Below are positions 43,721 to 52,111 of a stretch of 64,000 nt of DNA, in pieces; positions within the stretch are counted from its first letter, which is position 1; each line of letters begins with the position of its first letter. Source of the DNA: CAYPHY01 sp964410625. GTDB lineage: Bacteria > Chloroflexota > Anaerolineae > Promineifilales > Promineifilaceae. A program made the position numbers and the translations under genes. Below the pieces are notes generated by a model, which saw only the letters and a list, made by a program, of their open reading frames with translations, ran no database searches and had not been told where the DNA came from. The stretch is from NCBI GenBank assembly GCA_964410625.1, contig CAYPHY010000023.1, positions 1 to 64,000 on the forward strand, in the 5' to 3' direction.

Positions 43721-44947
43721 TTATGGACTCTGGATAAAAGAGGCGCCTGTTAGCGGGAAGCTGCGGCCGCCGCCCACCCTTCTATCCCCCGACAAACCCG
43801 CCAGATGCACGCCTAAATCCTCCAAACTGGCGAGGTTGTGGACGGGGAGGAAGTCATCTATGTGGGGCAGGCAGGCCTGGATGCCGCGTGTCAGAGGCTC
43901 ATAGCGGGGGGAGCCGAGGAGGGGGTTGAGCCAGATCAGGCGGTGGCAACTGCGCTGGAGGCGACAGATCTCCGTGCGTAGTAGCTCCACATCCCCACGA
44001 TCCCAGCCGTCGCTGATGATCATCACAATCGCCCCACCGCCCAAGACACGCCGCGCCCAATCGTAATTGAAGCTTTTTAACGCCTCGCCGATGCGCGTGC
44101 CGCCCGACCAGTCGCTGACCGCTTTGCCCACGTCGCGCAGGGCGTGGTCAATGTTGCGCTGGCGAATCTGGCGGGTGATGCGCGTCAGGTGGGTGCTGAA
44201 GACAAAGGCCTCCACCGGCCGTTCCGCCCCGCCGGCCAACGAATAGATGAAGTGCAGCAGCAAGCGCGTATACCGTTCCATCGAACCGCTGATGTCGGCG
44301 ATGACCACCAACGGCCGCGGCTTACTCTTTGGCCGTCGCGTTGGCCACTCCAACATCTCCCCCCCATAGCGCAAATTGCGGCGCAGGCTACGGCGCAAGT
44401 CAGGGCGGTTGCCACGGCCGCTCTCCTGCCGCCGGGTCTGCCGTTCGCCCAACTCCCAGGTCATGGACTCAATGAAGCGCTTGACGGCCGCGACTTCCTC
44501 GCTGGTCAAATCGCCAAAATCCTTCTTGCGCAACACCTCATGCTGGCTATAGGTGCGCGTCACCTCGACCACTTCCAGGTCTACTTCCTCCCCTTCCTCT
44601 GGGTGGTGCTCTCCGTTTTGGTTCGGCTCCAGCAAGGGCGGAGCCTGGATGATGCGCGGCGGAGTTGGTTGATTGAGAGCGTAGAAGTAGGGGATTTCGA
44701 TATATTGGTCCGTTGGCGCACGCCAAAAGAGGCGAAAGGCTTCGTCAAACAGCGGCAAATCATCCCGTTCATGCACCAACAATGACCGCGCCGTATGGTA
44801 GAAGTCGTCGCGGTTGCCAACCTCAACAAACTCCAACGCCTGCACCAGATCAATCATCCGCCCCGGATTGACATCCAGCCCCAAAGCGCGGAGGAGACGG
44901 CCGAACAAAACCAGATTATGCAGTAAATTACCGGATGGATTGTTCAT
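43721..44947 (-). CDS. VWA domain protein (CoxE-like)
   Basis: 408 residues. The C-terminal half carries a von Willebrand A domain: PLVVIADISGSMERYTRLLL with MIDAS DxSxS at about 213-217, VEAFVFSTHLTRITR, SGGTRIGEALKSFNYD and IVMIISDGWDRGDVELL. The N-terminal half is helical and acidic with GEEVDLEVVEVTRTYSQHEV. CoxE partners of MoxR-type ATPases help metal or cofactor insertion into CO-dehydrogenase-like enzymes. The MoxR gene is 76 bp upstream on the same strand, separated by a word hairpin. Confidence 0.9.
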   Translation of the reverse strand: MNNPSGNLLHNLVLFGRLLRALGLDVNPGRMIDLVQALEFVEVGNRDDFYHTARSLLVHERDDLPLFDEAFRLFWRAPTDQYIEIPYFYALNQPTPPRIIQAPPLLEPNQNGEHHPEEGEEVDLEVVEVTRTYSQHEVLRKKDFGDLTSEEVAAVKRFIESMTWELGERQTRRQESGRGNRPDLRRSLRRNLRYGGEMLEWPTRRPKSKPRPLVVIADISGSMERYTRLLLHFIYSLAGGAERPVEAFVFSTHLTRITRQIRQRNIDHALRDVGKAVSDWSGGTRIGEALKSFNYDWARRVLGGGAIVMIISDGWDRGDVELLRTEICRLQRSCHRLIWLNPLLGSPRYEPLTRGIQACLPHIDDFLPVHNLASLEDLGVHLAGLSGDRRVGGGRSFPLTGASFIQSP

Positions 44948-45023
44948 TTTAAGGATGAAGGCTGAAGGATGAAGGCTGAAAAGAATTCATTTCATCCTTC
45001 AGCCCTCACCCTTCATCCCTTTG
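44948..45023. repeat. Word hairpin, GGATGAAGGCTGAAGGATGA type
   Basis: AAGGATGAAGGCTGAAGGAT and GAAGGCTGAA face TTCATCCTTCAGCCCTCACC and CTTCATCC around the loop AAGAATTCATT. It sits between moxR and coxE-like genes of one operon. Confidence 0.75.
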
Positions 45024-45914
45024 CTATCCTAATGCCTGGGCACGTTCGATAAGCTGCTTCGTTGTTTCGCCGTTGACGCGGGTGATGTCATCCTGGTACT
45101 TGAGGATCACGCCGAGGGTGTCCTGTACCACCTCCACCGTCAACGCCTGTTGATCCAAGGCGACGAGCGCGGCCGTCCAGTCCAGCGTCTCCGCCACCCC
45201 CGGCACTTTATAGAGATCGCGTTCGCGCAACTCCTGGATGAACTGCGTGATCTGCCGCGCCAACTGCTCCGGCGCGTCCGGCACTTTGGCGAGAACGATT
45301 TCCAGCTCCTTCTCAAAGGTGGGATAGTTGATCCAGTAATAGATGCAACGCCGCTTCAGCGCGTCGTGGACTTCGCGGGTGCGGTTGGAGGTTAGCACGA
45401 CCACCGGCGGCCGTTCGGCGCGGATTGTGCCAATCTCCGGGATGGTGATCTGGAAGTCGGAGAGGATTTCCAGCAGGAAGGCTTCAAACTCTTCGTCGCT
45501 GCGGTCTACTTCGTCAATCAAGAGGACGGGAGGGCGGCCGTCGGTGCTCTTTTCCAGCGCGGTCAGCAGCGGCCGTGACAACAAATAATCAGGTCCAAAC
45601 AACTCCGACTCACGTGCATGTTCCCCCCGCGCTTCTAGCAGGCGAATGTGGAGCATCTGCCGCGTATAGTTCCACTCATACACGGCCTGGTTGATGTCCA
45701 ACCCTTCGTAACATTGCAGGCGAATCAGCTCAGTGTCTAGTATCTGGGCAATGGTTTTGGCGATCTCCGTCTTGCCCACGCCCGGCTCCCCTTCCAGGAA
45801 GAGCGGGCGGCGCAACTTGAGCGCGAGGAAGACGGCCGTCGCTAAACCACGGTCGGCGACGTAGAGTTGTTCTCGTAAAGCGATCTGTAGTGTGTCAATT
45901 GAATTGAATTGCAT
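45024..45914 (-). CDS. MoxR family AAA+ ATPase (CoxD-like)
   Basis: 296 residues. Walker A FLEGEPGVGKTEIAK near 40, Walker B PPVLLIDEVDRSDEEFEAFL near 128, sensor I PVVVLTSNRTREV near 170 and the Arg-containing LKRRCIYYWINYP. MoxR ATPases act as chaperones with VWA proteins to insert cofactors or remodel complexes. The downstream VWA gene is the expected partner. TATAAT ends 7 bases before the ATG and no ribosome-binding site is seen. Confidence 0.93.
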   Translation of the reverse strand: MQFNSIDTLQIALREQLYVADRGLATAVFLALKLRRPLFLEGEPGVGKTEIAKTIAQILDTELIRLQCYEGLDINQAVYEWNYTRQMLHIRLLEARGEHARESELFGPDYLLSRPLLTALEKSTDGRPPVLLIDEVDRSDEEFEAFLLEILSDFQITIPEIGTIRAERPPVVVLTSNRTREVHDALKRRCIYYWINYPTFEKELEIVLAKVPDAPEQLARQITQFIQELRERDLYKVPGVAETLDWTAALVALDQQALTVEVVQDTLGVILKYQDDITRVNGETTKQLIERAQALG

Positions 45915-45921
45915 AAATAAT

Positions 45922-45927
45922 ATTATA
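45922..45927 (-). promoter_or_regulatory. -10 element 7 nt before moxR start
   Basis: TATAAT (45927-45922) then ATTATTT then ATG on the minus strand. Predicted start of transcription coincides with the start codon. Confidence 0.55.
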
Positions 45928-46035
45928 GTACGCAGATTGGCGCAGATGCTACGCTGATGAACGCGGATTTTATATCAAGCGGCCTAAAACATAATCAGCG
46001 ACAATCAGCGTTGTATCAGCGAAAATCTGCGTTCC
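45928..46035. repeat. Word hairpin, CGCAGATTGGCGCAGATGCT type
   Basis: GCAGATTGGCGCAGATGCTA and CGCTGATGAACGCGGATTTT face AATCAGCGACAATCAGCGTT and ATCAGCGAAAATCTGCGTT. Lies between moxR and the SDR gene. Confidence 0.7.
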
Positions 46036-46038
46036 TTC

Positions 46039-46809
46039 TTACTGTGCCGTAAACCCGCCATCTACCGGCAATACGGCCCCCGTCACAAAGGAAGCGGCAT
46101 CGGAGAGTAGCCAGAGAACGGCCGCCGCCACCTCTTCCGGCTCGGCCAACCGACGGCTGGGGTTCGAGCGAATCACCGCCTCTTCAAAGCGCGGGAATTG
46201 AGCAAAGGCGCGTTCAGCCAGCGGCGTGCGCGTAAAGGAAGGGGCAACGGCATTGACGCGGATGTTCGAGCGGGTATATTCGACGGCCGCCGAGCGTGTC
46301 AGCGCCACCACGCCATGCTTGGCCGCGCTATAGGCGGCCATACTGTGCGCCCCAATCACGCCGGCAACGGAGGCGGTATTGACAATCGCCCCACCGCCCT
46401 GGCGTGCCATCTGCTGAATTTCCGCCTTCATGCACAGCCAGACCCCTTTGAGGTTGACGGCCAACACCTGGTCGAATATCGTTTCCTCAATATCGGCCGT
46501 CCGTGCCAACACCCCTTCAATCCCAGCATTATTAAAGGCGCAATCCAGGCGGCCGAAGCGGACCACCGTCTCATCCACCAAATGTTGTACCTGGTCGGCC
46601 TGGGAGACATCGGTCTGGACAAAGAGGGAACGGCCGCCGCGATCATGAATCTGCTTCACCGTTTCTTCCCCTGCCTCAATCGCCACATCAGCCACAACCA
46701 CACTCGCGCCAGCTTCCGCCAACGCCAGAGCGACGACGCGGCCGATGCCCCCACCCCCGCCCGTCACCAAAGTAACCTTGTTGTCAAATTGAAGCGGTAA
46801 TGTGTTCAT
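46039..46809 (-). CDS. Short-chain dehydrogenase/reductase (SDR)
   Basis: 256 residues. Cofactor motif VTGGGGGIGRVVAL near 17, Asp40-type ADVA favouring NAD, NNAGIEG near 90, Ser in NTASVAGVIG and catalytic YSAAK near 160, then the PG-type tail VTGAVLPVDGGF. A classical 250-residue oxidoreductase of unknown substrate. TATAAT ends 9 bases before the ATG. Confidence 0.94.
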   Translation of the reverse strand: MNTLPLQFDNKVTLVTGGGGGIGRVVALALAEAGASVVVADVAIEAGEETVKQIHDRGGRSLFVQTDVSQADQVQHLVDETVVRFGRLDCAFNNAGIEGVLARTADIEETIFDQVLAVNLKGVWLCMKAEIQQMARQGGGAIVNTASVAGVIGAHSMAAYSAAKHGVVALTRSAAVEYTRSNIRVNAVAPSFTRTPLAERAFAQFPRFEEAVIRSNPSRRLAEPEEVAAAVLWLLSDAASFVTGAVLPVDGGFTAQ

Positions 46810-46818
46810 TGTTTGGGT

Positions 46819-46824
46819 ATTATA
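46819..46824 (-). promoter_or_regulatory. -10 element 9 nt before SDR start
   Basis: TATAAT (46824-46819) then ACCCAAACA then ATG. A transcript from it would have a leader of about 2-3 nt. Confidence 0.55.
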
Positions 46825-46909
46825 GTGCTATCGCATCCAATCGCCACCCGCAAACCATCTTCGATTGTCTGCTCAATTCATTGTTTTCAGTCAATTGGGA
46901 GGAAGCAAG

Positions 46910-47446
46910 ATGTCACACATCACATTAGTCAGGCTTCGATTAGGAATTGTAACAATACTTTTACTGTTCTTGATAGCAGGTTGCACACCAACCGCATCAA
47001 CCATATCAACGACATCAACAACACCGCCAGAAGATACGGGGGCAGACTATCTCTTGACAGCGACCGCAGTTGTCCCTGTCACTAGCGAGCCAGACCCTCT
47101 GACTGGCACACGCTGGGAATTAGTCGCTTTTGAAAGCAGGGAAATCGTACCGACTATTTCTGATCAGCCCCGGCCTTTCATTGAATTCAATCAGGGTCTT
47201 CTAGCCTTACGAAATACCTGCAATGGCCCTGGGGGACACTATCTGCTTGAGAATGAGCAAATCACGATCACATTTGCTGAAATGACTGCAATGGACTGTT
47301 CCGACGAGCTGGGTTCCGACATTATGGAAGTAGAAAGTGCATTTTTCGCGGCAATGTCGACGTTTGAATCGTATTCCATTGAGGACGACCAGCTTCGTAT
47401 CCAATATGCAGATGGCGAAATATTGTTTCGCCGTTTAGGAGAATAG
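46910..47446 (+). CDS. META (HslJ-like) domain lipoprotein
   Basis: 178 residues from ATG 46910 with GGGAGGA 7 bases upstream. Signal peptide with lipobox LIAGC (Cys25), a Thr/Ser spacer, then a META domain: LTGTRWELVAFES, RPFIEFNQGLLALRNTCNGP, ITITFAEMTAMDC and a C-terminal DDQLRIQYADGEILF. META proteins are secreted or lipid-anchored and linked to stress or protease binding; the exact role is unknown. Few CGGCCG motifs. The strong hairpin at 47468-47506 ends the transcript. Confidence 0.88.
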   Translation: MSHITLVRLRLGIVTILLLFLIAGCTPTASTISTTSTTPPEDTGADYLLTATAVVPVTSEPDPLTGTRWELVAFESREIVPTISDQPRPFIEFNQGLLALRNTCNGPGGHYLLENEQITITFAEMTAMDCSDELGSDIMEVESAFFAAMSTFESYSIEDDQLRIQYADGEILFRRLGE

Positions 47447-47467
47447 CGCCACCCTCCCGCCGCTAAA

Positions 47468-47506
47468 CCAAACAGCCAACGCCCGCTGTGGGCGTTGGCT
47501 GTTTGG
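47468..47506. terminator. Strong bidirectional hairpin terminator
   Basis: A perfect 17-bp stem, 47468-47484 and 47490-47506 (CCAAACAGCCAACGCCC and its complement), with loop GCTGT, lies between the convergent META and rhodanese genes. The plus-strand tail TCAATTG is only weakly U-rich. Confidence 0.85.
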
Positions 47507-47527
47507 TCAATTGCGGTCAAGCAGCTG

Positions 47528-48382
47528 TTAGCGCTCTATCGGCACACCAATGGAGCTGCCCCACTCTGTCCAGGAGCCATCATAATTGCGGACGTTGGGA
47601 TAACCCAACAAATAGTGGAGGACAAACCAGGTGTGGGAGGAACGCTCCCCAATGCGGCAGTAGGCGATCACCTCTTTGTCCGGCGTAATGCCCTTGCTGC
47701 CATATATATTGCGCAGTTCCTCGGCCGACTTAAACGTGCCATCATCACGCACCGCCTGCCCCCAGGAGATGTTGGCCGCGCCGGGGATGTGGCCGCCACG
47801 TTGCGCCCCTTCCTGTGGCAGTTCGGCCGGGGCCAGCAATTCGCCGGAAAATTCCCCTGGCGACCGCACATCCACCAACGCCCGGTCGGGATTGTTGATG
47901 CTTTCTTCCACAAAGCTGCGGAAGGCGCGCAAATCGTTGTTCGGTTCCTGGGCCGTATAGGTGGTGGCCGGATAGCTCGGTACGTCGGTGCTTAGTTCGC
48001 GCCCTTCGGCCAGCCACTTCTTGCGGCCGCCATCCATCAAGCGCACATCCTCATGTCCATACATCTTGAACAACCAGAAGGCGAAGGTCGCAAACCAGTT
48101 GTTCATATCCCCATAGAGAATCACCGTGGTGTCGTTGCTGATCCCGGAACGACCGAGCAACGCTTCAAACGCCGCCTTATCAGGAACATCGCGCCGTAGG
48201 GTATCTTGGGTATCCTTTTTCCAACTCCACCCAATTGCGCCAGGGATATGGCCGCTATCATAGGCGCTGGTGTCCACGCTAACCTCGACCAGGCGAACGT
48301 TGTCATCATTGAGATGTTCGGCCACCCAATCTGTATCAACTAAAACTTCCTCATGTGCAAACTTGCTTCCATTATCTGTCAT
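47528..48382 (-). CDS. Two-domain rhodanese (thiosulfate sulfurtransferase type)
   Basis: 284 residues with AAAGGAG 9 bases upstream of ATG. Domain one has LVDTDWVAEHLNDDNVRLVE, YDSGHIPGAIGWSW and DTTVILYGDMNNW. Domain two has RALVDVRSPGEFSGEL, AQRGGHIPGAANISWGQAVR and the active loop AYCRIGERSSHTWFVL with catalytic Cys near 241. The loop CRIGER is of the thiosulfate type rather than the mercaptopyruvate CGSGVT type. It moves sulfane sulfur to thiol acceptors or cyanide. Confidence 0.93.
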   Translation of the reverse strand: MTDNGSKFAHEEVLVDTDWVAEHLNDDNVRLVEVSVDTSAYDSGHIPGAIGWSWKKDTQDTLRRDVPDKAAFEALLGRSGISNDTTVILYGDMNNWFATFAFWLFKMYGHEDVRLMDGGRKKWLAEGRELSTDVPSYPATTYTAQEPNNDLRAFRSFVEESINNPDRALVDVRSPGEFSGELLAPAELPQEGAQRGGHIPGAANISWGQAVRDDGTFKSAEELRNIYGSKGITPDKEVIAYCRIGERSSHTWFVLHYLLGYPNVRNYDGSWTEWGSSIGVPIER

Positions 48383-48800
48383 TGTTTATTCTCCTTTGTA
48401 AACACAGTTGTACATACAGTTTATGCGAAGCACACGGTACAGCGGATCACCCTAAATTTACTTGAGTTCTCTCATTTTGCCTAATTTTTTATGTTAGGTC
48501 TAGGGAGCAACCACAAGGATTGCCAATCAACGGAAAATGTGTCGAAAATCGGGAAGATCGGGAATAAATTAGCACAAATGTTCCATTATGGTTTATAATG
48601 TCTTTATTGCGAAAGTGGCCGATGGCTCCTCTACCCTACCGAACAGACCTCCCTGACCGCCTGCGGGCTGCCGGCAGCCAAAACAACGACCCGCTTCCTC
48701 CTCTCCGACCGTCGGCCGCTTTCTCGCATTCAAAAACAACAGCGGATGGAGAAATAAACGGATAGAAAAGTTATCCGCTTATTTCCCCATCCGTTGTCGT
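48383..48800. other. 418-bp intergenic region
   Basis: No gene is seen. A GGATGGAGAAATAAACGGAT / ATCCGCTTATTTCCCCATCC word hairpin spans about 48738-48795 next to the malQ stop. The remainder is AT-rich and carries GTTTATAATGTC near 48591 without a clear -35. Confidence 0.55.
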
Positions 48801-50321
48801 TTATTCCTCCTGCGGCCGCCGCCCATACAACGCCGCAAAGTCCGCCAGGCCCCGCGCAATGCCGGGGAACCGCTGGCGGAAGGTGGTCGAAGTAAACCGC
48901 CAACGCCAATAACCGCCCACCTTGCCGGGGAAATTCATCCGCGCCTCATTGCCCAACGACAGTAAATCTTGCATCGGCACGACCGCGAAATTCGCCACCG
49001 AGGCATGGGCCAGGCGGATCATGTCCCAGGCGATGTCTTGCCCCGACACCGCCAGATAACGGCGCACAAAGTCGCGCTCTTTCTCGCTGGCGTTGACATA
49101 CCAGCCGACCGTTGTCTCGTTGTCGTGTGTGCCGGTATAGACGACACAATCTTTATCATAGGTATAGGGCAGAAACTCATTCTTCTGGTCGCCACCAAAG
49201 GCAAACTGCAACACCTTCATACCCGGAAAACCGAATTGCTCGCGCATTTCGACGACGCCAGGCGTGATCACCCCCAGGTCTTCGGCGATGATCGGCAACT
49301 CGCCCAAGCGCTGGTGCAGGGCCTCAAAGAACGCTGGCCCTGGCCCCGGGACCCAACGGCCGCGCACGGCCGTCGGCTCGCTGGCAGGAATCTCCCAATA
49401 CGCCTCAAAGCCACGAAAATGGTCAATCCGCACGATGTCGGCCTGGACAAAGCACATGTGCAGCCGTGCTGCCCACCAGGTGTACTCATCCTCGGCCATC
49501 TTATCCCAGCGGTAGAGGGGGTTGCCCCAGCGTTGTCCCGTCTCGCTAAAGTAGTCGGGCGGCACCCCGGCGATCACCGTTGGCGAGCCGTCCTCATCCA
49601 AATAAAACAGTTCAGGGTTGGCCCACACATCCGCGCTGTCAAAGGCGACAAAGATGGGGATGTCGCCGATGATGCGAATGCCGCGCTCGTTGGCGTAAGC
49701 CTTCAGCTCCAACCACTGCTTAAAGAAGAGGAACTGCTGAAACTTATATTGCTGAACATCCTCGGCCGTTTCCTTTGCCCAGCGTTCCATCGCCTCCGGT
49801 TCCCGCCGGGCGATGTCCTGCGGCCAGGTGTTCCACACCCCACCCTCGACATCCACATGTCGCGCCTTGATGGCCATGAACAGCGCGTAATCGTCCAGCC
49901 AATAGGCCATGCGATCACAAAACAGTTCGAAGTCTTCCCGCTGGGCGGCCGTCCCATGCTGGCGGAAGTGGGCAAAGGCCTGGCGCAAAAGCCCCTGCTT
50001 ATACTCAATCACCGGCCCATAGTCCACCTCATGCTCTGGGAAGGGGGGCACGTTGCCAACGGCCGACGCCGGAAGATAGCCGTCTTCCACCAGCCGATCG
50101 GGGCTGACCAATAAGGCATTACCCGCAAATGAAGAAAAACACTGATAAGGGGAATCCCCATACCCTGTTGGCCCCAGTGGCAAGATTTGCCACAAGGTTT
50201 GATCGGCCGCAAACAAGAAGTCCACAAAATCATATGCAGCTTGCCCCAGGTCGCCAATCCCGTAGCGGCCGGGTAAGCTGGTTGGGTGAAGCAGTACACC
50301 CGCAGAACGTTCGAAGGACAT
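48801..50321 (-). CDS. malQ: 4-alpha-glucanotransferase
   Basis: 506 residues with AGGAGA 7 bases upstream. GH77 motifs: GVLLHPTSLPGRYGIGDLGQ, ILPLGPTGYGDSPYQCFSSF, IRIIGDIPIFVAFDSADVWA, catalytic Asp in ADIVRIDHFRGFEAYWEIPA, Glu in PIIAEDLGVITPGV and VVYTGTHDNETTVGWY. It rebuilds maltodextrins by moving glucan segments, and belongs with glycogen metabolism here: glgA lies 107 bp upstream on the same strand. Confidence 0.98.
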   Translation of the reverse strand: MSFERSAGVLLHPTSLPGRYGIGDLGQAAYDFVDFLFAADQTLWQILPLGPTGYGDSPYQCFSSFAGNALLVSPDRLVEDGYLPASAVGNVPPFPEHEVDYGPVIEYKQGLLRQAFAHFRQHGTAAQREDFELFCDRMAYWLDDYALFMAIKARHVDVEGGVWNTWPQDIARREPEAMERWAKETAEDVQQYKFQQFLFFKQWLELKAYANERGIRIIGDIPIFVAFDSADVWANPELFYLDEDGSPTVIAGVPPDYFSETGQRWGNPLYRWDKMAEDEYTWWAARLHMCFVQADIVRIDHFRGFEAYWEIPASEPTAVRGRWVPGPGPAFFEALHQRLGELPIIAEDLGVITPGVVEMREQFGFPGMKVLQFAFGGDQKNEFLPYTYDKDCVVYTGTHDNETTVGWYVNASEKERDFVRRYLAVSGQDIAWDMIRLAHASVANFAVVPMQDLLSLGNEARMNFPGKVGGYWRWRFTSTTFRQRFPGIARGLADFAALYGRRPQEE

Positions 50322-50334
50322 GGTTCTCTCCTAA

Positions 50335-50425
50335 CTCAGTAAGTCGGCAGTCGGCGGTGAGTACACCGCTTGGCAGCAAAATGGTAAACTGACTACTGCC
50401 CACTGTCAACTGCCAACTGATTACC
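50335..50425. repeat. Word hairpin, GTCGGCAGTCGGCGGTGAGT type
   Basis: TAAGTCGGCAGTCGGCGGTG faces CTGACTACTGCCCACTGTCA and ACTGCCAACTGA between glgA and malQ, both minus strand. Confidence 0.75.
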
Positions 50426-50428
50426 CCA

Positions 50429-51880
50429 TTACCCCATCCGCGCAATCGCCCATTGGTACAACTGTTGGTATCCCTGTGCCGAGCGTTGCCAGGAAAAGTC
50501 CGTTTTCATCCCATTTTCCTGAATTCGTCGCCAGCTATCTTTGTCTACATTGTAGATGTAGATCGCCCGTTGCAGTGCGTCCCAGAAGGCATCCACACTG
50601 TAATCATAAAAGGTGAAACCGGTGATCCCATCCTGGACCGTATCGGCCAGGCCACCCGTCAGGCGCACCACCGGGACATTGCCATAGCGCATGGCGATCA
50701 TCTGCCCTAGCCCGCAAGGTTCAAAGAGCGATGGCATCAGGAACATATCGCTTCCGGCGTAAATCAATGGCGCAAGATTGGCATCATAAGAGAGGAAGGC
50801 GGTCATCTTATCGCGATGATAACCGGCGAGTTGGGCAAACATGTTCTCATAGTGGGAAGCACCAGTCCCCAACACAACAAATTGAGCATCCCCCGCGTAG
50901 CCGTTCATCAGCAGGTGGACCACATGCCCCACCAGGTCAAGCCCCTTTTGCCAGTCGAGACGGGAGACAATGGAAACGAGGGGGATGTTGTCGCGTTGCG
51001 GCAACCCCGCCCGTGCTTGCAACGCCCGCCGGTTGTGGATGCGCTGGTCGAGGGAATCGAGGTCATAAGGTTGGGGCAATCGGGGATCGGCCGCTGGATT
51101 CCACTCCTCATAGTCCAGACCATTCAGGATGCCATGTAGATCGTAATGGCGGTAATGCAACAACCCATCCAGCCCCGCGCCACCAGACTCGGTCATAATC
51201 TCCCGCGCATAGGTCGGGCTGACGGTGTTGACCAACGTGGCATGATAGATGCCCCGCGCCATGAAGTTCACTTCGCCATATGCTTCTTCGGCCAAACGAT
51301 GGGTGTGAAGCTGGAGGTAGTTGAAGATATTCCAACTCGTTCGCCCCTGATGGGCTAAATTATGGATGGTGAAGATGCTGGGGATGCCGCGAAAGCGGGG
51401 GTCGGACTGCCCGGCCGTCGCCAGCCAGGTGACGGCCGGGGCGGTGTGCCAGTCGTGGGCATGGACAACACTCGGCCGCCAGCCCAACGCCTGGGTCAGC
51501 TCCAACGCCGCCCGCGAGAAAAAGGCAAAGCGATAGGGATCATCGCTATAGCCATAGATATTCGGCCGGTTAAAGAGGTTCCACTCAGCAATGAAATAAA
51601 CAGGGACATCGTCGCCCCCGTTGCTGCCCGGTAAGCGTCCTTCAAACACACCGGCGGGCAACACCCCGGCCCCGGTTGGAACCTGTAACACAATGCCGGT
51701 GGGGGAAACGCCGGGGTAGCCAGCCTCGATTTTTTGGTAAGCGGGCATGACCACACGCACATCGTGGCCCATTTGCCGCAATGCCTTGGGCAACGACCCA
51801 CCGATGTCGCCCAGCCCGCCTGTCTTGGCAAAGGGTGCTACCTCAGCGCTCAAAAACAGTACATTCAGAGATTCAGCCAT
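50429..51880 (-). CDS. glgA: Glycogen synthase (GT5)
   Basis: 483 residues. N-terminal FLSAEVAPFAKTGGLGDIGG with the KTGGL ADP-glucose motif (family GT5), VVHAHDWHTAPAV, YGEVNFMARGIYHA, VSIVSRLDWQKGLDLV and MLPSLFEPCGLGQMIAMRYG. It extends alpha-1,4-glucan from ADP-glucose. Operon with malQ downstream is likely, and the GT28 gene upstream may be independent. Confidence 0.98.
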   Translation of the reverse strand: MAESLNVLFLSAEVAPFAKTGGLGDIGGSLPKALRQMGHDVRVVMPAYQKIEAGYPGVSPTGIVLQVPTGAGVLPAGVFEGRLPGSNGGDDVPVYFIAEWNLFNRPNIYGYSDDPYRFAFFSRAALELTQALGWRPSVVHAHDWHTAPAVTWLATAGQSDPRFRGIPSIFTIHNLAHQGRTSWNIFNYLQLHTHRLAEEAYGEVNFMARGIYHATLVNTVSPTYAREIMTESGGAGLDGLLHYRHYDLHGILNGLDYEEWNPAADPRLPQPYDLDSLDQRIHNRRALQARAGLPQRDNIPLVSIVSRLDWQKGLDLVGHVVHLLMNGYAGDAQFVVLGTGASHYENMFAQLAGYHRDKMTAFLSYDANLAPLIYAGSDMFLMPSLFEPCGLGQMIAMRYGNVPVVRLTGGLADTVQDGITGFTFYDYSVDAFWDALQRAIYIYNVDKDSWRRIQENGMKTDFSWQRSAQGYQQLYQWAIARMG

Positions 51881-52111
51881 GAAGTCGCCTTAGAATGAAC
51901 CTTTAAGAAAGCGGGTTTTTGTTAAAAACCCGGTTTCTAATGCTATGTGCTAATCCTTCGTTTGGAAGTATGGTATTGTGCCTGATAACGGCCGCTTGAT
52001 CAACAAGACAACAACGGATTGAGAAATAAACGGATTTTCTTTTTTGACACGAATGGCACGAATAACATGAATACTATTTTCGTGTCCATTTGTGTAATTC
52101 GTGTCGAAAAA
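51881..52111. other. Intergenic region with three word families
   Basis: AAGAAAGCGGGTTTTTGTTA and AAAACCCGGTTTCTA (51905-51940), ACAACGGATTGAGAAATAAA (52008-52030) and CGAATGGCACGAATAACATG facing GTGTAATTCGTGTCGAAAA (52044-52112). No gene is seen. Confidence 0.6.

Noticed and set aside
48969..50114. Open frame of 381 codons on the plus strand opposite malQ
   Set aside because: It mirrors the codon pattern of a clear GH77 gene in GC-rich DNA and has no recognisable domain.
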